NCBI RefSeq assembly: GCF_022829685.1
Contig: NZ_JAKSYE010000028.1
Coordinates: 62,001 to 126,000, forward strand
Origin: Methylobacterium sp. E-045
GTDB lineage: Bacteria; Pseudomonadota; Alphaproteobacteria; Rhizobiales; Beijerinckiaceae
DNA length: 64,000 bases
Direction of reading: 5' to 3'
Positions 34,007-43,621 of the stretch are shown piece after piece (the stretch's first letter is position 1; each line of letters starts with the position of its first letter). The translations under genes and the position numbers were made by a program. The notes beneath the pieces are model-generated. The model was not told where the DNA came from, searched no databases, and worked only from the letters and a program-made list of their open reading frames with translations.

Positions 34007-35127
34007 AGACGTTCTTCACTGTTCTCGGCGGCTCGATCGCCTTCTTCCTCACCATCGCGATGTTCGGCACGTCCGGCTGGGACCGGCCGCCGCTCCAGGC
34101 CACCCAGAACGGTTTTCGCGGCACGGGGATGGACCAGATCCATACCCGCGACGGGGTGGCCGAGACGAAGGCGGCCAACGTCGCCCCGGCGCCGGCCGAC
34201 CCGGCCGAGCCCGGCGAGGATCTCGCCGGCGCCACCTACGAGAACGTCCAGGTCCTCAAGAACGTCAGCGTCAACGAGTTCAACCGCCTGATGGTCTCGA
34301 TGACCGAATGGGTCAGCCCGGAACAGGGCTGCACCTACTGCCACAACACCGAGAACATGGCCGACGACAGCCTCTACCAGAAGAAGGTCGCCCGCCGGAT
34401 GCTGCAGATGACCCAGCACATCAACGAGAGCTGGAAGGACAACCATGTGGGGGGCACCGGCGTCACCTGCTTCACCTGCCACCGCGGCCAGCCGGTGCCG
34501 GCCAACGTCTGGTTCACCGATCCCGGCCCGAACCGGCCCGGCGGCTTCACCCCCCGCAACAACGGGCAGAACCTGGCCAAGGCCTCTGTGGGCCTCGCCT
34601 CGCTGCCCTACGACACCCTGACGGAATACCTCGCCGATAAGAACATCGACAACAACGCCATCCGGGTGAACGCCACCACGGCGCTCCCCACCACCAAGGG
34701 CAAGCCGATCCAGGATGCCGAGAAGACCTACGGCCTGATGATCCACATGTCGGAAGGTCTGGGAGTGAACTGCACCTTCTGCCACAACACCAGGGCGATC
34801 TCGAACTGGTCGCAGAGCACGCCCCAGCGCACCACCGCCTGGCACGGCATCCGCATGGTCCGGGACCTCAACGGCAACTTCCTCGAGCCGCTGACCTCGA
34901 CCTTCCCCACGGCCCGCCTCGGGGAACTCGGGGACGTGCCCAAGGTCAACTGCACCACCTGCCATAACGGCCAGAGCAAGCCCCTCAACGGCGCCACGAT
35001 GATCCAGGCCTATCCGGAACTGGCGAAGTCCACCGAGACGGCGAGCGCGGCGGACCCCGCGCCCGCAGACCCCGCACCCGCAGACCCCGCACCCGCCGCC
35101 CCCGCGCCGACCCCCGCTCCGCAATAG
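34003..35127 (+). CDS. pufC: Reaction-centre tetraheme cytochrome c subunit
   Basis: A 374-residue periplasmic subunit that re-reduces the special pair. Four heme sites are present: CTYCH, CFTCH, CTFCH and CTTCH, with Met ligands in helices such as [10 protein letters not shown] and [11 protein letters not shown]. The N-terminus [20 protein letters not shown] looks like an uncleaved anchor rather than a lipoprotein signal, since no Cys follows. The C-terminus ends in an unusual repeat of PADPA units (about residues 348-374). It is the last gene of the puf operon. Confidence 0.96.
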   Translation: MKTFFTVLGGSIAFFLTIAMFGTSGWDRPPLQATQNGFRGTGMDQIHTRDGVAETKAANVAPAPADPAEPGEDLAGATYENVQVLKNVSVNEFNRLMVSMTEWVSPEQGCTYCHNTENMADDSLYQKKVARRMLQMTQHINESWKDNHVGGTGVTCFTCHRGQPVPANVWFTDPGPNRPGGFTPRNNGQNLAKASVGLASLPYDTLTEYLADKNIDNNAIRVNATTALPTTKGKPIQDAEKTYGLMIHMSEGLGVNCTFCHNTRAISNWSQSTPQRTTAWHGIRMVRDLNGNFLEPLTSTFPTARLGELGDVPKVNCTTCHNGQSKPLNGATMIQAYPELAKSTETASAADPAPADPAPADPAPAAPAPTPAPQ

Positions 35128-35142
35128 GGATCGGTGCGCAAT

Positions 35143-35290
35143 CCCCTCTCCCCGTCCGCGGGGAGAGGGCCGCGACGGCGCAGCGGGGCGGCAGCTGACC
35201 GTGAGGGGGCTCGGCCGAACGGGCCTCCCCCGAACCCCCCCCTTCACCGTCGCCCCGACGGGCTCACGTCGCCTCCCGGCAAGGGGGAGG
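35143..35290. repeat. GC-rich repeat after pufC, copy 6
   Basis: The left end is CCCCTCTCCCC..GGGGAGAGGG (35143-35169), and the right end carries CCTCCCGGCAAGGGGGAGG (35272-35290). The layout and composition match copies 2 and 3. It fills the gap between the convergent pufC and the GGDEF-EAL gene and could serve as a two-way terminator. Confidence 0.65.
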
Positions 35291-35347
35291 ACGACGTTCT
35301 TTCCCCATCAACGGTGAGAGGCGTCGGCGAGGTCGTCGCCAAGTCCC

Positions 35348-38221
35348 TCAGGCGACGGCGTGCTTGGCGAGGCCGCGCCGTCCCGACCAGCGGCCCAGCA
35401 CCTCGGGGATGCTCCCGGCGCCCTCGGGGCGGCCGATATAATAGCCCTGGCCCTCGTCGCAGCCTTCCTGGCGCAGGCGCTCGAACTGGATCTCGGTCTC
35501 GATCCCCTCACCGGTGGTGCGCATGTTCAGGCTGAGGCCGAGGCCGATGACGGCGCGGACGATGAAGGCGGATTCGTCCGCCGCCGTGATGTCGCGGACG
35601 AAGGACTGGTCGATCTTGATCTTGTCGAAGGGGAAGCTGCGCAGGTAGCTCAACGACGAGTAGCCCGTGCCGAAATCGTCCATGGCGATCCTCACGCCGA
35701 GGCGACGCAGGGCGTGCAGGGTGGCGAGGGTCGCGGCGTTGTCCTTGAGCAGGACCGATTCCGTGATCTCGAGCTCCAGGCGCGCGGCGGGGAGGCGGCT
35801 GGCGCTCAGCGCGTCCTTGACGGACTGGATCACGATGCCGTCCCGGAACTGGGCCACCGAGACGTTGACCGCGACCCGGATCCCGTCGGGCCAGCGCATG
35901 GCCTCGATGCAGGCGGTGCGCAGGGCCCAGTCGCCCAGCGGCACGATCAGGCCGATCTCCTCGGCGACCGTGATGAATTCGGCGGGCGAGACGAGCCCGC
36001 GCTCCGGATGGCGCCACCGCATCAACGCCTCGAACCCGCAGACGCGGCGGCCGCGAAAATCGTAGATCGGCTGGTAGAACATCTCGAACGCGCCCTCGGC
36101 CACGGCCTCGCGCAGGTCGAGTTCGAGGGCGCGGCGGGCCTGGAGCCGGATGTCCATCTCCACCTCGAAGAAGCGCCAGGTGCCACGCCCGTCGGCCTTG
36201 GCGCGGTAGAGGGCGACGTCGGCGTTCTTCAGGAGCTTGTCGCAGCTCGTGCCGTCGCCGGGGGCGAGGCAGATGCCGATGCTGACGCCGACGGCGACCT
36301 GCTGGCCGTCGAGCTCGTAGGTGTTGCTGACCACGTCCACGATCCGCCGCGCCAGGATGGTGGCCTCTTCCGGGTAGGTCACGCCCGCGAGGATGATGGC
36401 GAATTCGTCGCCACCGAGCCGGGCCACGGTGTCGACCTCGCGCAGGCAGGCGGTGAGGCGGTTGCCCACCGCTTTCAGGAGTTCGTCTCCCACCGGGTGA
36501 CCGAGGGTGTCGTTGACCTCCTTGAACCGGTCGAGGTCGAGGCAGAGTACGGCGAACATGCCGCCGCGCCCGAGATGGGCCAGGGCCTCCTCGATCCGCT
36601 CGCCGAACATGGCGCGGTTGGGCAGGCCGGTCAGGACGTCGTGGCGGGCCATGAAGGCGATCCGGGCATCGGCCTGGCGCCGGTCGGTGACGTCCTCGTA
36701 GGTGGAGACCATGCCGCCCCCGGCCACCGGCTTGTGCGTGACGGCCAGGACGCGTCCGTTGCCCATCTGGCGGAACCCGGAACCGGCGGCCGAGATCTGC
36801 CGTCCCTCGATCTCGAAGACCGTGCCCTCCTCCGCCGAGGCCAGGTAGAGCGCGGCCACGTCCTCGTAGGGCGTGCCGAGCGGCAGGTCTTCCGGCGCGA
36901 GGTCGAACAGCTCGCAATAGCGCCGGTTGACGACGGTGAGGTGCCCCTCGGCATCGAACAGGCACAGGCCCTGGGACATGTTGTCGAGGGCGGTGTCGAG
37001 GCGGAGGTTGGTGGATTGGAGATGGGCCTTCTGGACCTTGAGCAGGGTGATGTCGCTGCAGACCGCAATGAAGCCGCCGCTGCGCGTCCTGCTGCGGCTG
37101 ATCCGGAGCCAGCGCCCGTCGGAGAGCTGCGTCTCGCGCGGCGTCGTCCAGTCGTCGTCCTCGGACAGGAGGGTGCGGGCAAGGGCGTTGCCCTCAACGG
37201 CGACGCGGGCCATCGACGTGTCCCGCGGCAGGGGCTCGCGACCGAACCCGAGGAAATCCTCCGCCTGCCCGTTGATGAGGGCGATCCGGCCGGATTCGTC
37301 GACCACGACGATGCCTTCGAGGGAGGTCTCGAGGGCGTCGGCGAGGTGGGCCTCCGCCGAGATGCGCTGGGCGACCTCCTGCTCCATCGCCCGGCGGATG
37401 TTGTCGCGCATGACGCCCATGGAGGCGAGGAGGGCGCCGAGTTCGTCCGCGCTGCCGGAGGGGATCGTCACGCTGAGGTCGCCGGCCGCGATCCGCGACG
37501 CGACCATGGAGGCATCCGCCACCGGCCTGATGATGCGGCGCGCCAGCAGGAAGGCGACGGAGGCGGACATGAGCAGGGCGAGCAGGGTGCCGAAGAGGTT
37601 GATCTGGGTCTCGCGGGCGACGACGGCCCTGGCCTGCTGCCGGTAGATGAAACCGTCGCCGGCGGTGTGGTTGATGAAAAGGTCGAGATGCTCCTCGACG
37701 GCGCCGGCATGCCGGTCCACGGCGTCCCAATCCGCATCCGTGGACTCGCGACCGGCGAGGACCGAGCGGGCGGCGTCCCAATCCTTCACCGCCCGCTCCA
37801 CGGCCTGCGCCGCCTGGGTCGCACGGCCGGACTGGGCGCGCTCGACCGCCACGGCGAGATCCTCGGCGAAGACATGGCGAAGGCTATCCAGCCGGCTTTC
37901 GAGCTCCCCCTTCGCGACGGGATCGGTGCTCATCCGCCGCCGGGCCTCCAGGGAGCGCATGTTGGCGAAATCGGCGGCGGCGGCCCGCGCGTAGTTGATC
38001 GACATGAGCGATTGGTCGAAGGTCCGGCTCACGAGTTCGTCGGCCCGGCGAATCCCTGACGCCGCCGACAGGCCGAGGATGCCCGTGATGGCGCTCATGA
38101 TGAGAAAGGCGATCAGAATCCGACCGCGGATGGTGCCGGCGAAGGAGACAGCCGCGGCGACCGGCTTCGACCACCTCCTCTCGCCTGCCTTTGCGGTTTT
38201 CCAACCGTGGATAGAAGTCAT
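35348..38221 (-). CDS. Membrane HAMP-PAS-PAS-GGDEF-EAL cyclic-di-GMP protein
   Basis: A 957-residue protein. TM1 is about 33-53 and TM2 about 206-228, enclosing a periplasmic helical sensor. HAMP follows (about 228-282), then two PAS domains (about 300-400 and 415-520). The GGDEF domain carries an intact RLGGDEFAII active site, and the EAL domain carries GFEALMRWRHP, ELEITESVLL and MDDFGTGYSSLSYL. Both catalytic motifs look intact, so it could make or degrade c-di-GMP. It is convergent with pufC; no functional link to photosynthesis is evident. Confidence 0.94.
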   Translation of the reverse strand: MTSIHGWKTAKAGERRWSKPVAAAVSFAGTIRGRILIAFLIMSAITGILGLSAASGIRRADELVSRTFDQSLMSINYARAAAADFANMRSLEARRRMSTDPVAKGELESRLDSLRHVFAEDLAVAVERAQSGRATQAAQAVERAVKDWDAARSVLAGRESTDADWDAVDRHAGAVEEHLDLFINHTAGDGFIYRQQARAVVARETQINLFGTLLALLMSASVAFLLARRIIRPVADASMVASRIAAGDLSVTIPSGSADELGALLASMGVMRDNIRRAMEQEVAQRISAEAHLADALETSLEGIVVVDESGRIALINGQAEDFLGFGREPLPRDTSMARVAVEGNALARTLLSEDDDWTTPRETQLSDGRWLRISRSRTRSGGFIAVCSDITLLKVQKAHLQSTNLRLDTALDNMSQGLCLFDAEGHLTVVNRRYCELFDLAPEDLPLGTPYEDVAALYLASAEEGTVFEIEGRQISAAGSGFRQMGNGRVLAVTHKPVAGGGMVSTYEDVTDRRQADARIAFMARHDVLTGLPNRAMFGERIEEALAHLGRGGMFAVLCLDLDRFKEVNDTLGHPVGDELLKAVGNRLTACLREVDTVARLGGDEFAIILAGVTYPEEATILARRIVDVVSNTYELDGQQVAVGVSIGICLAPGDGTSCDKLLKNADVALYRAKADGRGTWRFFEVEMDIRLQARRALELDLREAVAEGAFEMFYQPIYDFRGRRVCGFEALMRWRHPERGLVSPAEFITVAEEIGLIVPLGDWALRTACIEAMRWPDGIRVAVNVSVAQFRDGIVIQSVKDALSASRLPAARLELEITESVLLKDNAATLATLHALRRLGVRIAMDDFGTGYSSLSYLRSFPFDKIKIDQSFVRDITAADESAFIVRAVIGLGLSLNMRTTGEGIETEIQFERLRQEGCDEGQGYYIGRPEGAGSIPEVLGRWSGRRGLAKHAVA

Positions 38222-38367
38222 CCAGTCCGTCTCATCCAGCCCATCGTAAATGGTTCGCCTGCAATAGTTAAGCTGGGCTTGAAATCTTCACAAATTTTAT
38301 CCCATTAACAAGCTGTTTACTTGCCGCGGCGAGGATCAGATCGGGCGGGATCGTACTGGCTGGTTGC

Positions 38368-38718
38368 ATGAGACGCATCACTTCACTCGGTCTCGCGTTC
38401 GCCGTCGTCGCAACCGGTGTGGCCGCCTTCGCCCTCCATGCTTCCGCAGCGGGACAGGTCTATCGAATCTCGCAGAAGGGCCGGGCGTTCCAACCGAGCG
38501 CGCTGGTGATCAAGAAAGGCGAGACCGTGCAGATCGTCAACGACGACGGCGATCTCCTGCATCACGCCTATGTCGACTCGCCGACGTTCCGCTACGATTC
38601 GGGCGATCAGGAGCCGGGCGGCAAGGCCGAGATCGTCTTCCCCGTGAGCGGAACCTTCGCGGTCCTGTGCGGCATCCATCCCAAGATGAAGCTGGCCGTC
38701 CGCGTCGACGGCAATTGA
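38368..38718 (+). CDS. Exported cupredoxin
   Basis: A 116-residue blue-copper-type protein. A Sec signal spans about 1-27 (LAFAVVATGVAAFALHASAA). The fold GQVYRISQKGRAFQPSALVI, then LLHHAYVDSP and AVLCGIHPKMKL, shows the copper ligands His, Cys, His, Met (C-x2-H-x2-M type). It probably shuttles electrons in the periplasm. It lies next to a membrane protein and, 1.7 kb on, a diheme cytochrome on the other strand, so they may form one redox group. Confidence 0.85.
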   Translation: MRRITSLGLAFAVVATGVAAFALHASAAGQVYRISQKGRAFQPSALVIKKGETVQIVNDDGDLLHHAYVDSPTFRYDSGDQEPGGKAEIVFPVSGTFAVLCGIHPKMKLAVRVDGN

Positions 38719-38734
38719 GCGCCCCGCCGGGGCC

Positions 38735-39769
38735 CTACAGGGCGCCGGCCGCGGACAGGACGGAATGGGCGCCGTAATAGAGTCCGATGAAGCTCGCGAG
38801 GGCGGCCCCGTATCCCAGGGGCAGCGCGGCCAGCTGGCGCACCCGCAGGGGAACCCTGACATCGTCGGCGGCGATGGCGACCATCGCCACGATGATCGGT
38901 GCATGGCCGATCGCGTCGACCTTGCCGAACTCGAAGATCGCCGAGACGAAGGCGGCCGCGAGCATGATCGCCGAGACGCGGCGGACCAGCGGCGTGCAGA
39001 GCAGCGCGAAGGCGAGGGCGAACTCCACCGCCCCGGCGGCCTTCATGAAGAAGGCGCCGTCGAAGCCCATGGTCAGTTCCGGGCGGTCGATGAAGAGCGG
39101 GAACGACCATTGCGGAAAGGCCCATTTCTCCACCGAGGCCCACATCAGCGTCACAGCGGCGGAGTAACGGACGATGTCGAGGGGACGGATGCCGAACAGG
39201 TCCCGCCGGAGCCCCGTGAGGACGAGATAGGCGGCGACGCCGAGGAAGACGGGATAATCCGCCAGATGAAAGACGCCGTAATTCGCCACCGCGATCCCGA
39301 ACAGGATGACGATGCCCAGGGCCGAGAGCGGCATCGTCTGCCGCCACAGGAACCCGGCGGCGATCGCCAGCTGGAACCAGGGCAGGACGGTGCTGGTGGT
39401 GGTGAGTTCGGGTGTGAGGATGATACCGCCGAGCGTCCAGAGCGACACGAAGAAGCCGCCGCAGACGGCCCGGAACATCAGCTCGGTGTTCTCCCGCGCC
39501 CAGGCGGTGACCCGGTCGAGGGACCGCATCATCGCCTCGCCGAGGATCGTCCGCTCGAGCAACGCGCCGACGAACAGGGCCAGGAACGAGACCATGACGA
39601 GCTGCTCGAAGCTGTCGCACAATACCTCGGCAAGGCCGACCGGCGAGCCAGCGACGTCGAAAGCACAGAACCATTTGACGTGAGCGCTCGCCCCGGTGGA
39701 GCCCGCGACGAGCACGAACAGGGCGGCAGACAATGCACCGGGGCCGGGCAACTGACTACGCAGACTCAT
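38735..39769 (-). CDS. Polytopic membrane protein of unknown function (DoxX-like segments)
   Basis: A 344-residue protein with about eight to nine hydrophobic segments after a signal-like N-terminus. The mature start reads HVKWFCAFDVAGSPVGLAEV. The second half (about 200-320) has GFDGAFFMKAAGAVEFALAF, which resembles DoxX/SURF-type four-helix proteins. I do not recognise a specific family. It converges on the cupredoxin and is followed upstream by a small membrane gene and a MauG-type cytochrome, hinting at a redox or metal role. Confidence 0.75.
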   Translation of the reverse strand: MSLRSQLPGPGALSAALFVLVAGSTGASAHVKWFCAFDVAGSPVGLAEVLCDSFEQLVMVSFLALFVGALLERTILGEAMMRSLDRVTAWARENTELMFRAVCGGFFVSLWTLGGIILTPELTTTSTVLPWFQLAIAAGFLWRQTMPLSALGIVILFGIAVANYGVFHLADYPVFLGVAAYLVLTGLRRDLFGIRPLDIVRYSAAVTLMWASVEKWAFPQWSFPLFIDRPELTMGFDGAFFMKAAGAVEFALAFALLCTPLVRRVSAIMLAAAFVSAIFEFGKVDAIGHAPIIVAMVAIAADDVRVPLRVRQLAALPLGYGAALASFIGLYYGAHSVLSAAGAL

Positions 39770-40117
39770 GTGATGAAGCCTCGGCGAAAGCTGAAACGCC
39801 GACGGACGGCGGCAGCGACATCGTTCTACGTAGTTTTGAGTGATCCTGGAAGGATTTCGTTAATGAATTTTAAGCATCGTTAACGCGTTCGGCCGTTCGG
39901 CGCCCCGGTCGTGATTCCGGCGCCCGCCGCCAGCGGACGCTCGCGGATGACGGGCGATCGGCGTATGCGTGGGGGTGGACGAGGGACGGCAAAGTCAACC
40001 CCGAGCAACCGCGTAACCGTTCGTCGAGACGATCGACGGGATAATCCGGCAAACGCTGATCTTCATGGAAGGGTGGCGCCCAAGCCCTCCCTTCGCATCA
40101 AGCAGAAAGGCTCTCGC
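39770..40117. other. Intergenic region before the 53-residue peptide gene
   Basis: About 350 bases without a convincing gene. An AT-richer stretch (about 39833-39888) sits upstream of the minus-strand membrane gene and is the likely promoter area for it. The open frame from 39911 into the next gene is Arg-rich and lacks a ribosome site, so I treat it as non-coding. Confidence 0.5.
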
Positions 40118-40279
40118 GTGATTACAGCACTCAGTCTGTCGATCCTGATCGCAGGCGGTAGCTTCGCCTATGCTTCGACGCGGGTGGCGGCGCGGGCCGC
40201 GATCTACGAGACCTGGGGCGGATCGCTGATGATCGTCGGCCTGTCGCTCGCCGGCGTCGGCCTGACGCTGTTTCGCTGA
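40118..40279 (+). CDS. Small membrane peptide, 53 residues
   Basis: GTG start with AGAAAGG eight bases upstream. The peptide has two hydrophobic stretches: ITALSLSILIAGGSFAYAST and TWGGSLMIVGLSLAGVGLTL. It is probably a small inner-membrane protein with two helices, or one signal-like helix and one helix. No family is recognised. The context is redox-type genes on the opposite strand. Good codon pattern and a clear stop before the next gene support it. Confidence 0.6.
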   Translation: MITALSLSILIAGGSFAYASTRVAARAAIYETWGGSLMIVGLSLAGVGLTLFR

Positions 40280-40369
40280 AACCGAAGCAGAACCGTACGG
40301 TAACCTGTCGGCGCAGTCGGCAGCGACTTCAGCGACGGGCTTCGGGACTGCGGAGCCCGTGCCCAAGAC

Positions 40370-41404
40370 TTAACGCGATGCGGCCTTCCCCTTGGGCTCC
40401 TCGGCCGTCAACGTGTCCAGGAAAGCCAGGAGATCGGCCTTCTCGGTCTCGGAGAGGTGGAGCGGCCTGATCTTGGGCGACCGGCTCGGGCGGTCGATGC
40501 CGCCGCGATCGTAGAGATCGATCACGTCGCGCAGGGTCGCCACCGAACCGTCATGCATGTAGGGGCCGCGCTGCGCGACGTCGCGCAGGGTGGGGGTCTT
40601 GAAGGCGTATTGCAGACCCTTCGACGTCGGGAACAGGCGTCCCCGCCCGATATCGTCGCCCCGGCCGACGCCGATATCGTGGAATGACCCGTCGGTGAAC
40701 GCCCAGCCGCCATGGCATTCGTGGCACCCGGCCTTGCCGTTGAAGAGCGCGAATCCCGCCTTCGCGGAGGCTCCCACCGCCGTGGCGTCGCCCTCGCGCC
40801 AGCGGTCGAACGGCGCGCTGCCCGAGACGATGGTGCGCTGGAACGCGGCCAGCGCCCGCTCGATCCCGCCCCGCGTGATCTCGCGATCCGCGAAGGTCGC
40901 CGCGAAGGCGGCGACGTAATCCGGATCGGCGCGCAGGCGGGCGATGAGTTCGTCCTCCGGCAGATTCATCAGGTTGGGGCCGGTGATCGGCGTGAAGGCG
41001 ACGGATTCGAGATCCGGGAACTTGCCGTCCCAGCCGAGCGGAGCGATCCATCCGACGTTGAGCAGGGTGGGTGTGCGCAGCTTCAGTTCGATCCCGGGCT
41101 CGCCGATGCCCCGCATGCGCCCGTCGCCCCAGTGGCGCGACGGGTCGTGGCATGACGCGCAGGCGATGGTACGGGATCGCGAGAGGATCGGATCGAAGAA
41201 CAGCGTCCGGCCGAGATCGACCTGCGCCTCCGTATCGGGACCGCCCTCGGGCGCGGGCAACTCGGCCGGTCGCGCGAAGGCGCTGCGCCACGCTTCGGCG
41301 TCGTCGGTCATGCCACGGGTGGCGAACAGGCTCCCGCCGACCGCTGCCGCGACGAAAACCGTCAATGCCGCCTTACCGAACGCCGCGCCCGCCTTCCGTG
41401 TCAT
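40370..41404 (-). CDS. Diheme cytochrome c peroxidase / MauG-family protein
   Basis: A 344-residue exported protein with an N-terminal hydrophobic signal (about 12-28). Two heme motifs are present: CASCHDPSRHWGDGR and CHECHGGWAF. GRTLFFDPILSRSRTIACAS and RDVAQRGPYMHDGSVATL are typical of the CcpA/MauG family. It could reduce peroxide or oxidise a protein cofactor; the sequence does not decide. No methylamine-dehydrogenase genes are near, so MauG proper is unlikely. It may receive electrons from the cupredoxin nearby. Confidence 0.9.
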   Translation of the reverse strand: MTRKAGAAFGKAALTVFVAAAVGGSLFATRGMTDDAEAWRSAFARPAELPAPEGGPDTEAQVDLGRTLFFDPILSRSRTIACASCHDPSRHWGDGRMRGIGEPGIELKLRTPTLLNVGWIAPLGWDGKFPDLESVAFTPITGPNLMNLPEDELIARLRADPDYVAAFAATFADREITRGGIERALAAFQRTIVSGSAPFDRWREGDATAVGASAKAGFALFNGKAGCHECHGGWAFTDGSFHDIGVGRGDDIGRGRLFPTSKGLQYAFKTPTLRDVAQRGPYMHDGSVATLRDVIDLYDRGGIDRPSRSPKIRPLHLSETEKADLLAFLDTLTAEEPKGKAASR

Positions 41405-41482
41405 CCTGCTCTCCGACTGCCGAGGGTTGGGGGCTCCGATTAAGATTATCTTGTGTCACATGATTTTGAACGGGGCGCGTCC

Positions 41483-42682
41483 TCACGCCGCGGGACCACT
41501 CTCCCGAGCCGGACGGGGCGCGAGAATCAGGACGAGCCCCCCGGCGATCATGGAGGTCACGGATCCGAGGAGCACGCCGATTTTGGTCTGCGTGCCGAGG
41601 TCGGGATTGTCCGCGAACGCGAGGAGGCCGATGAACAGGCTCATGGTGAAGCCGACGCCGCAGAGGAGCGACAGGCCGTAGACCTGCCACCAGCCGGCAT
41701 GCGCCGGGCGCTGGGCGAGGCCGAGCTTCACGGCGGCGGCGACGGCGCCGAACACGCCGACCGGCTTGCCGGCGAAGAGGCCGAGCGCCACGCCCAGCGT
41801 CACCGGATCGGACAGCATCCCCGGCGACATGCCGGCGAGCGAGACGCCGGCATTGGCGAATCCGAAGACCGGCAGGACGAGATAGGCCGACCAGGGGTGG
41901 AGCGCATGTTCCAGCCTGTGGAGCGGCGAGGCCGGATCGTCCGGCCTGGCGGGGCTCGGGCGCAGGGGAATGGCGAGAGCCAGGAGCACCCCCGCGATGG
42001 TGGCGTGGATGCCCGATGTCAGGACGAGGAACCACAGGACCGCCCCGAGGGCGAGGTAGGGCGGGAGGCGGCTGACGCCCGCCCGGTTGAGCCCGAACAG
42101 GATCGCGACGGTGACGCCCGCCCCCGCCAGGCTCGGCAGGGACAGGTCGGCGGTGTAGAAGGCGGCGATGATGAGCACCGCGCCGAGATCGTCGAGGATG
42201 GCGAGCGCGGTGAGGAACACCTTCAGCGAGACCGGAACGCGCGATCCGAGCAGGGCGAGGATTCCGAGGGCGAAGGCGATATCGGTGGCGGTGGGGATCG
42301 CCCAGCCCCGCAGGGTCTCGGGCGAGGAGCGGTTGACGAGGACGTAGATCAGCGCCGGGGCGACCATGCCCCCCAACGCCGCCACCCCCGGCAGGACACG
42401 GTCCGGCCAGGTGCGCAGGCGCCCGTCGAGCACCTCGCGCTTGATCTCCAGGCCGACGAGCAGGAAGAACAGGGCCATCAGGCCGTCATTGACCCAGTGC
42501 AGGACGGAGAGGCCGCCGACATGGGCCCCCAGCACCGCGAAATAGCCCGGCGCGAGGGGCGAATTGGCGACGATCAGGGCGAGCACGGCGCTCGCCATCA
42601 GGATCACCCCGCCGGTGGCCTCGCTCCGGAGGGCGTTGCGCAGGGCGGAGACGGGGCGACGGGCGGGGGAGGTGTCCGGCAT
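41483..42682 (-). CDS. nhaA: Na+/H+ antiporter NhaA
   Basis: A 399-residue antiporter of normal length, starting [40 protein letters not shown], then [20 protein letters not shown] and [20 protein letters not shown] carry the conserved Asp pair of the ion site. The late [19 protein letters not shown] is also typical. It exports sodium in exchange for protons. The ATG at 42682 was chosen over one 48 bases upstream because it fits the family N-terminus. Confidence 0.95.
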   Translation of the reverse strand: MPDTSPARRPVSALRNALRSEATGGVILMASAVLALIVANSPLAPGYFAVLGAHVGGLSVLHWVNDGLMALFFLLVGLEIKREVLDGRLRTWPDRVLPGVAALGGMVAPALIYVLVNRSSPETLRGWAIPTATDIAFALGILALLGSRVPVSLKVFLTALAILDDLGAVLIIAAFYTADLSLPSLAGAGVTVAILFGLNRAGVSRLPPYLALGAVLWFLVLTSGIHATIAGVLLALAIPLRPSPARPDDPASPLHRLEHALHPWSAYLVLPVFGFANAGVSLAGMSPGMLSDPVTLGVALGLFAGKPVGVFGAVAAAVKLGLAQRPAHAGWWQVYGLSLLCGVGFTMSLFIGLLAFADNPDLGTQTKIGVLLGSVTSMIAGGLVLILAPRPARESGPAA

Positions 42683-42938
42683 GGGATACGCCTGACAGCG
42701 CTCGGCTCGTCCGGCAAGTTGTCGGAGCATGGGAACGGGCTTTCGTTTCTCGCTCGATTAGGAACGCGCGCGGAACGCACCGTCGCGGATCACAGGTCGA
42801 TCGACATCGACACGAGAGCCGAGACAATATGACATTAATACCACAAGCGATTGGCCCTCACGTCGTCCGTTTGCCTTTGTACCTAGCAGATGCCACCACC
42901 TTCGGTAGAATGCTGATAAAGGCAGTCAGGGGTAGAAA

Positions 42939-43310
42939 GTGGAAGTCCTCGTTATCGCAGCTCTGATTGGGTTGATCCCGGCTTTCATCGCCCAGAAAAA
43001 GGGGCACTCGTTCGGGCTGTGGTGGATCTACGGCGCCGCCCTTTTTATTGTTGCGTTGCCTCACGCGCTCATCATGAAACCCGCCGAGGGGAGCGAAGAG
43101 GCTAACAAGCAAAAAGCCCTTGAATTGGCCAGCAAGGGGTTCACCCCTGTGCGTGAGTCGGCAGTAGATTTCGCGGCTGATGGAGTAATCGGAAGCACGC
43201 CTTATCGGAACGAGCCAGACGGTGGCGTGGTGGCAATCGTCAATGGTCGAACGATCAAGTTCAAAAACCGTGAGGACCTGGAGACCATACTTCGAGGAGC
43301 GGTCTCTTGA
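42939..43310 (+). CDS. Hypothetical membrane-anchored protein, 123 residues
   Basis: GTG start with AGGGG upstream. Two N-terminal hydrophobic segments: EVLVIAALIGLIPAFIAQKK and WWIYGAALFIVALPHALIMK. A soluble tail ends GVVAIVNGRTIKFKNREDLE. The first part resembles short inner-membrane proteins of the GHSFGLWWIYG type often seen in phage or island contexts. No function is known. Lower GC than its surroundings. The next gene overlaps its stop. Confidence 0.65.
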   Translation: MEVLVIAALIGLIPAFIAQKKGHSFGLWWIYGAALFIVALPHALIMKPAEGSEEANKQKALELASKGFTPVRESAVDFAADGVIGSTPYRNEPDGGVVAIVNGRTIKFKNREDLETILRGAVS

Positions 43311-43621
43311 AGAAAGCGTTAGCCATCCTCGCTATTATGGCTGTCGCGCTTGTCATTGCCGCACAGTTCGTGACGATCTTCGTCGTCCAGCCTATCGGCG
43401 CCATTCCGGAAGGGCGAACCATCCTCATCTCACGGCTGACGAAGCTGAACTTTATCGACAGCCCGGATGCATTCTGCGAGCGTGAAATGGGGAGTGTGAA
43501 CCTCCTATGCCGAGGTATGGTCGCCGGTAGGGTAGCGAACCAAGCAACCATCATTGCCCGACTGCCCTACTCCTCAACGCTGTATGGCATCAGCACCGGC
43601 GGCAAATACTACGATCGTTAG
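43307..43621 (+). CDS. Hypothetical protein with N-terminal signal/anchor, 104 residues
   Basis: A TTG start overlaps the stop of the previous gene (TTGA), so the two look coupled. One hydrophobic segment (KKALAILAIMAVALVIAAQF) is followed by a soluble domain with two cysteines (DAFCEREMGSVNLLCRGMV). I do not recognise it. The lower GC and hypothetical neighbours suggest acquired DNA. Confidence 0.6.
   Translation: MKKALAILAIMAVALVIAAQFVTIFVVQPIGAIPEGRTILISRLTKLNFIDSPDAFCEREMGSVNLLCRGMVAGRVANQATIIARLPYSSTLYGISTGGKYYDR

Noticed and set aside
35128-35347. A pufX-like gene after the puf operon
   Set aside because: The stretch holds only repeat sequence and no small membrane reading frame.
35360-38059. 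An 899-residue + strand open frame
   Set aside because: It is antisense to the GGDEF-EAL gene, which has clear domains and intact active sites.
40370-41404. MauG of a methylamine dehydrogenase operon
   Set aside because: No mauA or mauB genes are near and the heme motifs do not separate MauG from CcpA-type peroxidases.
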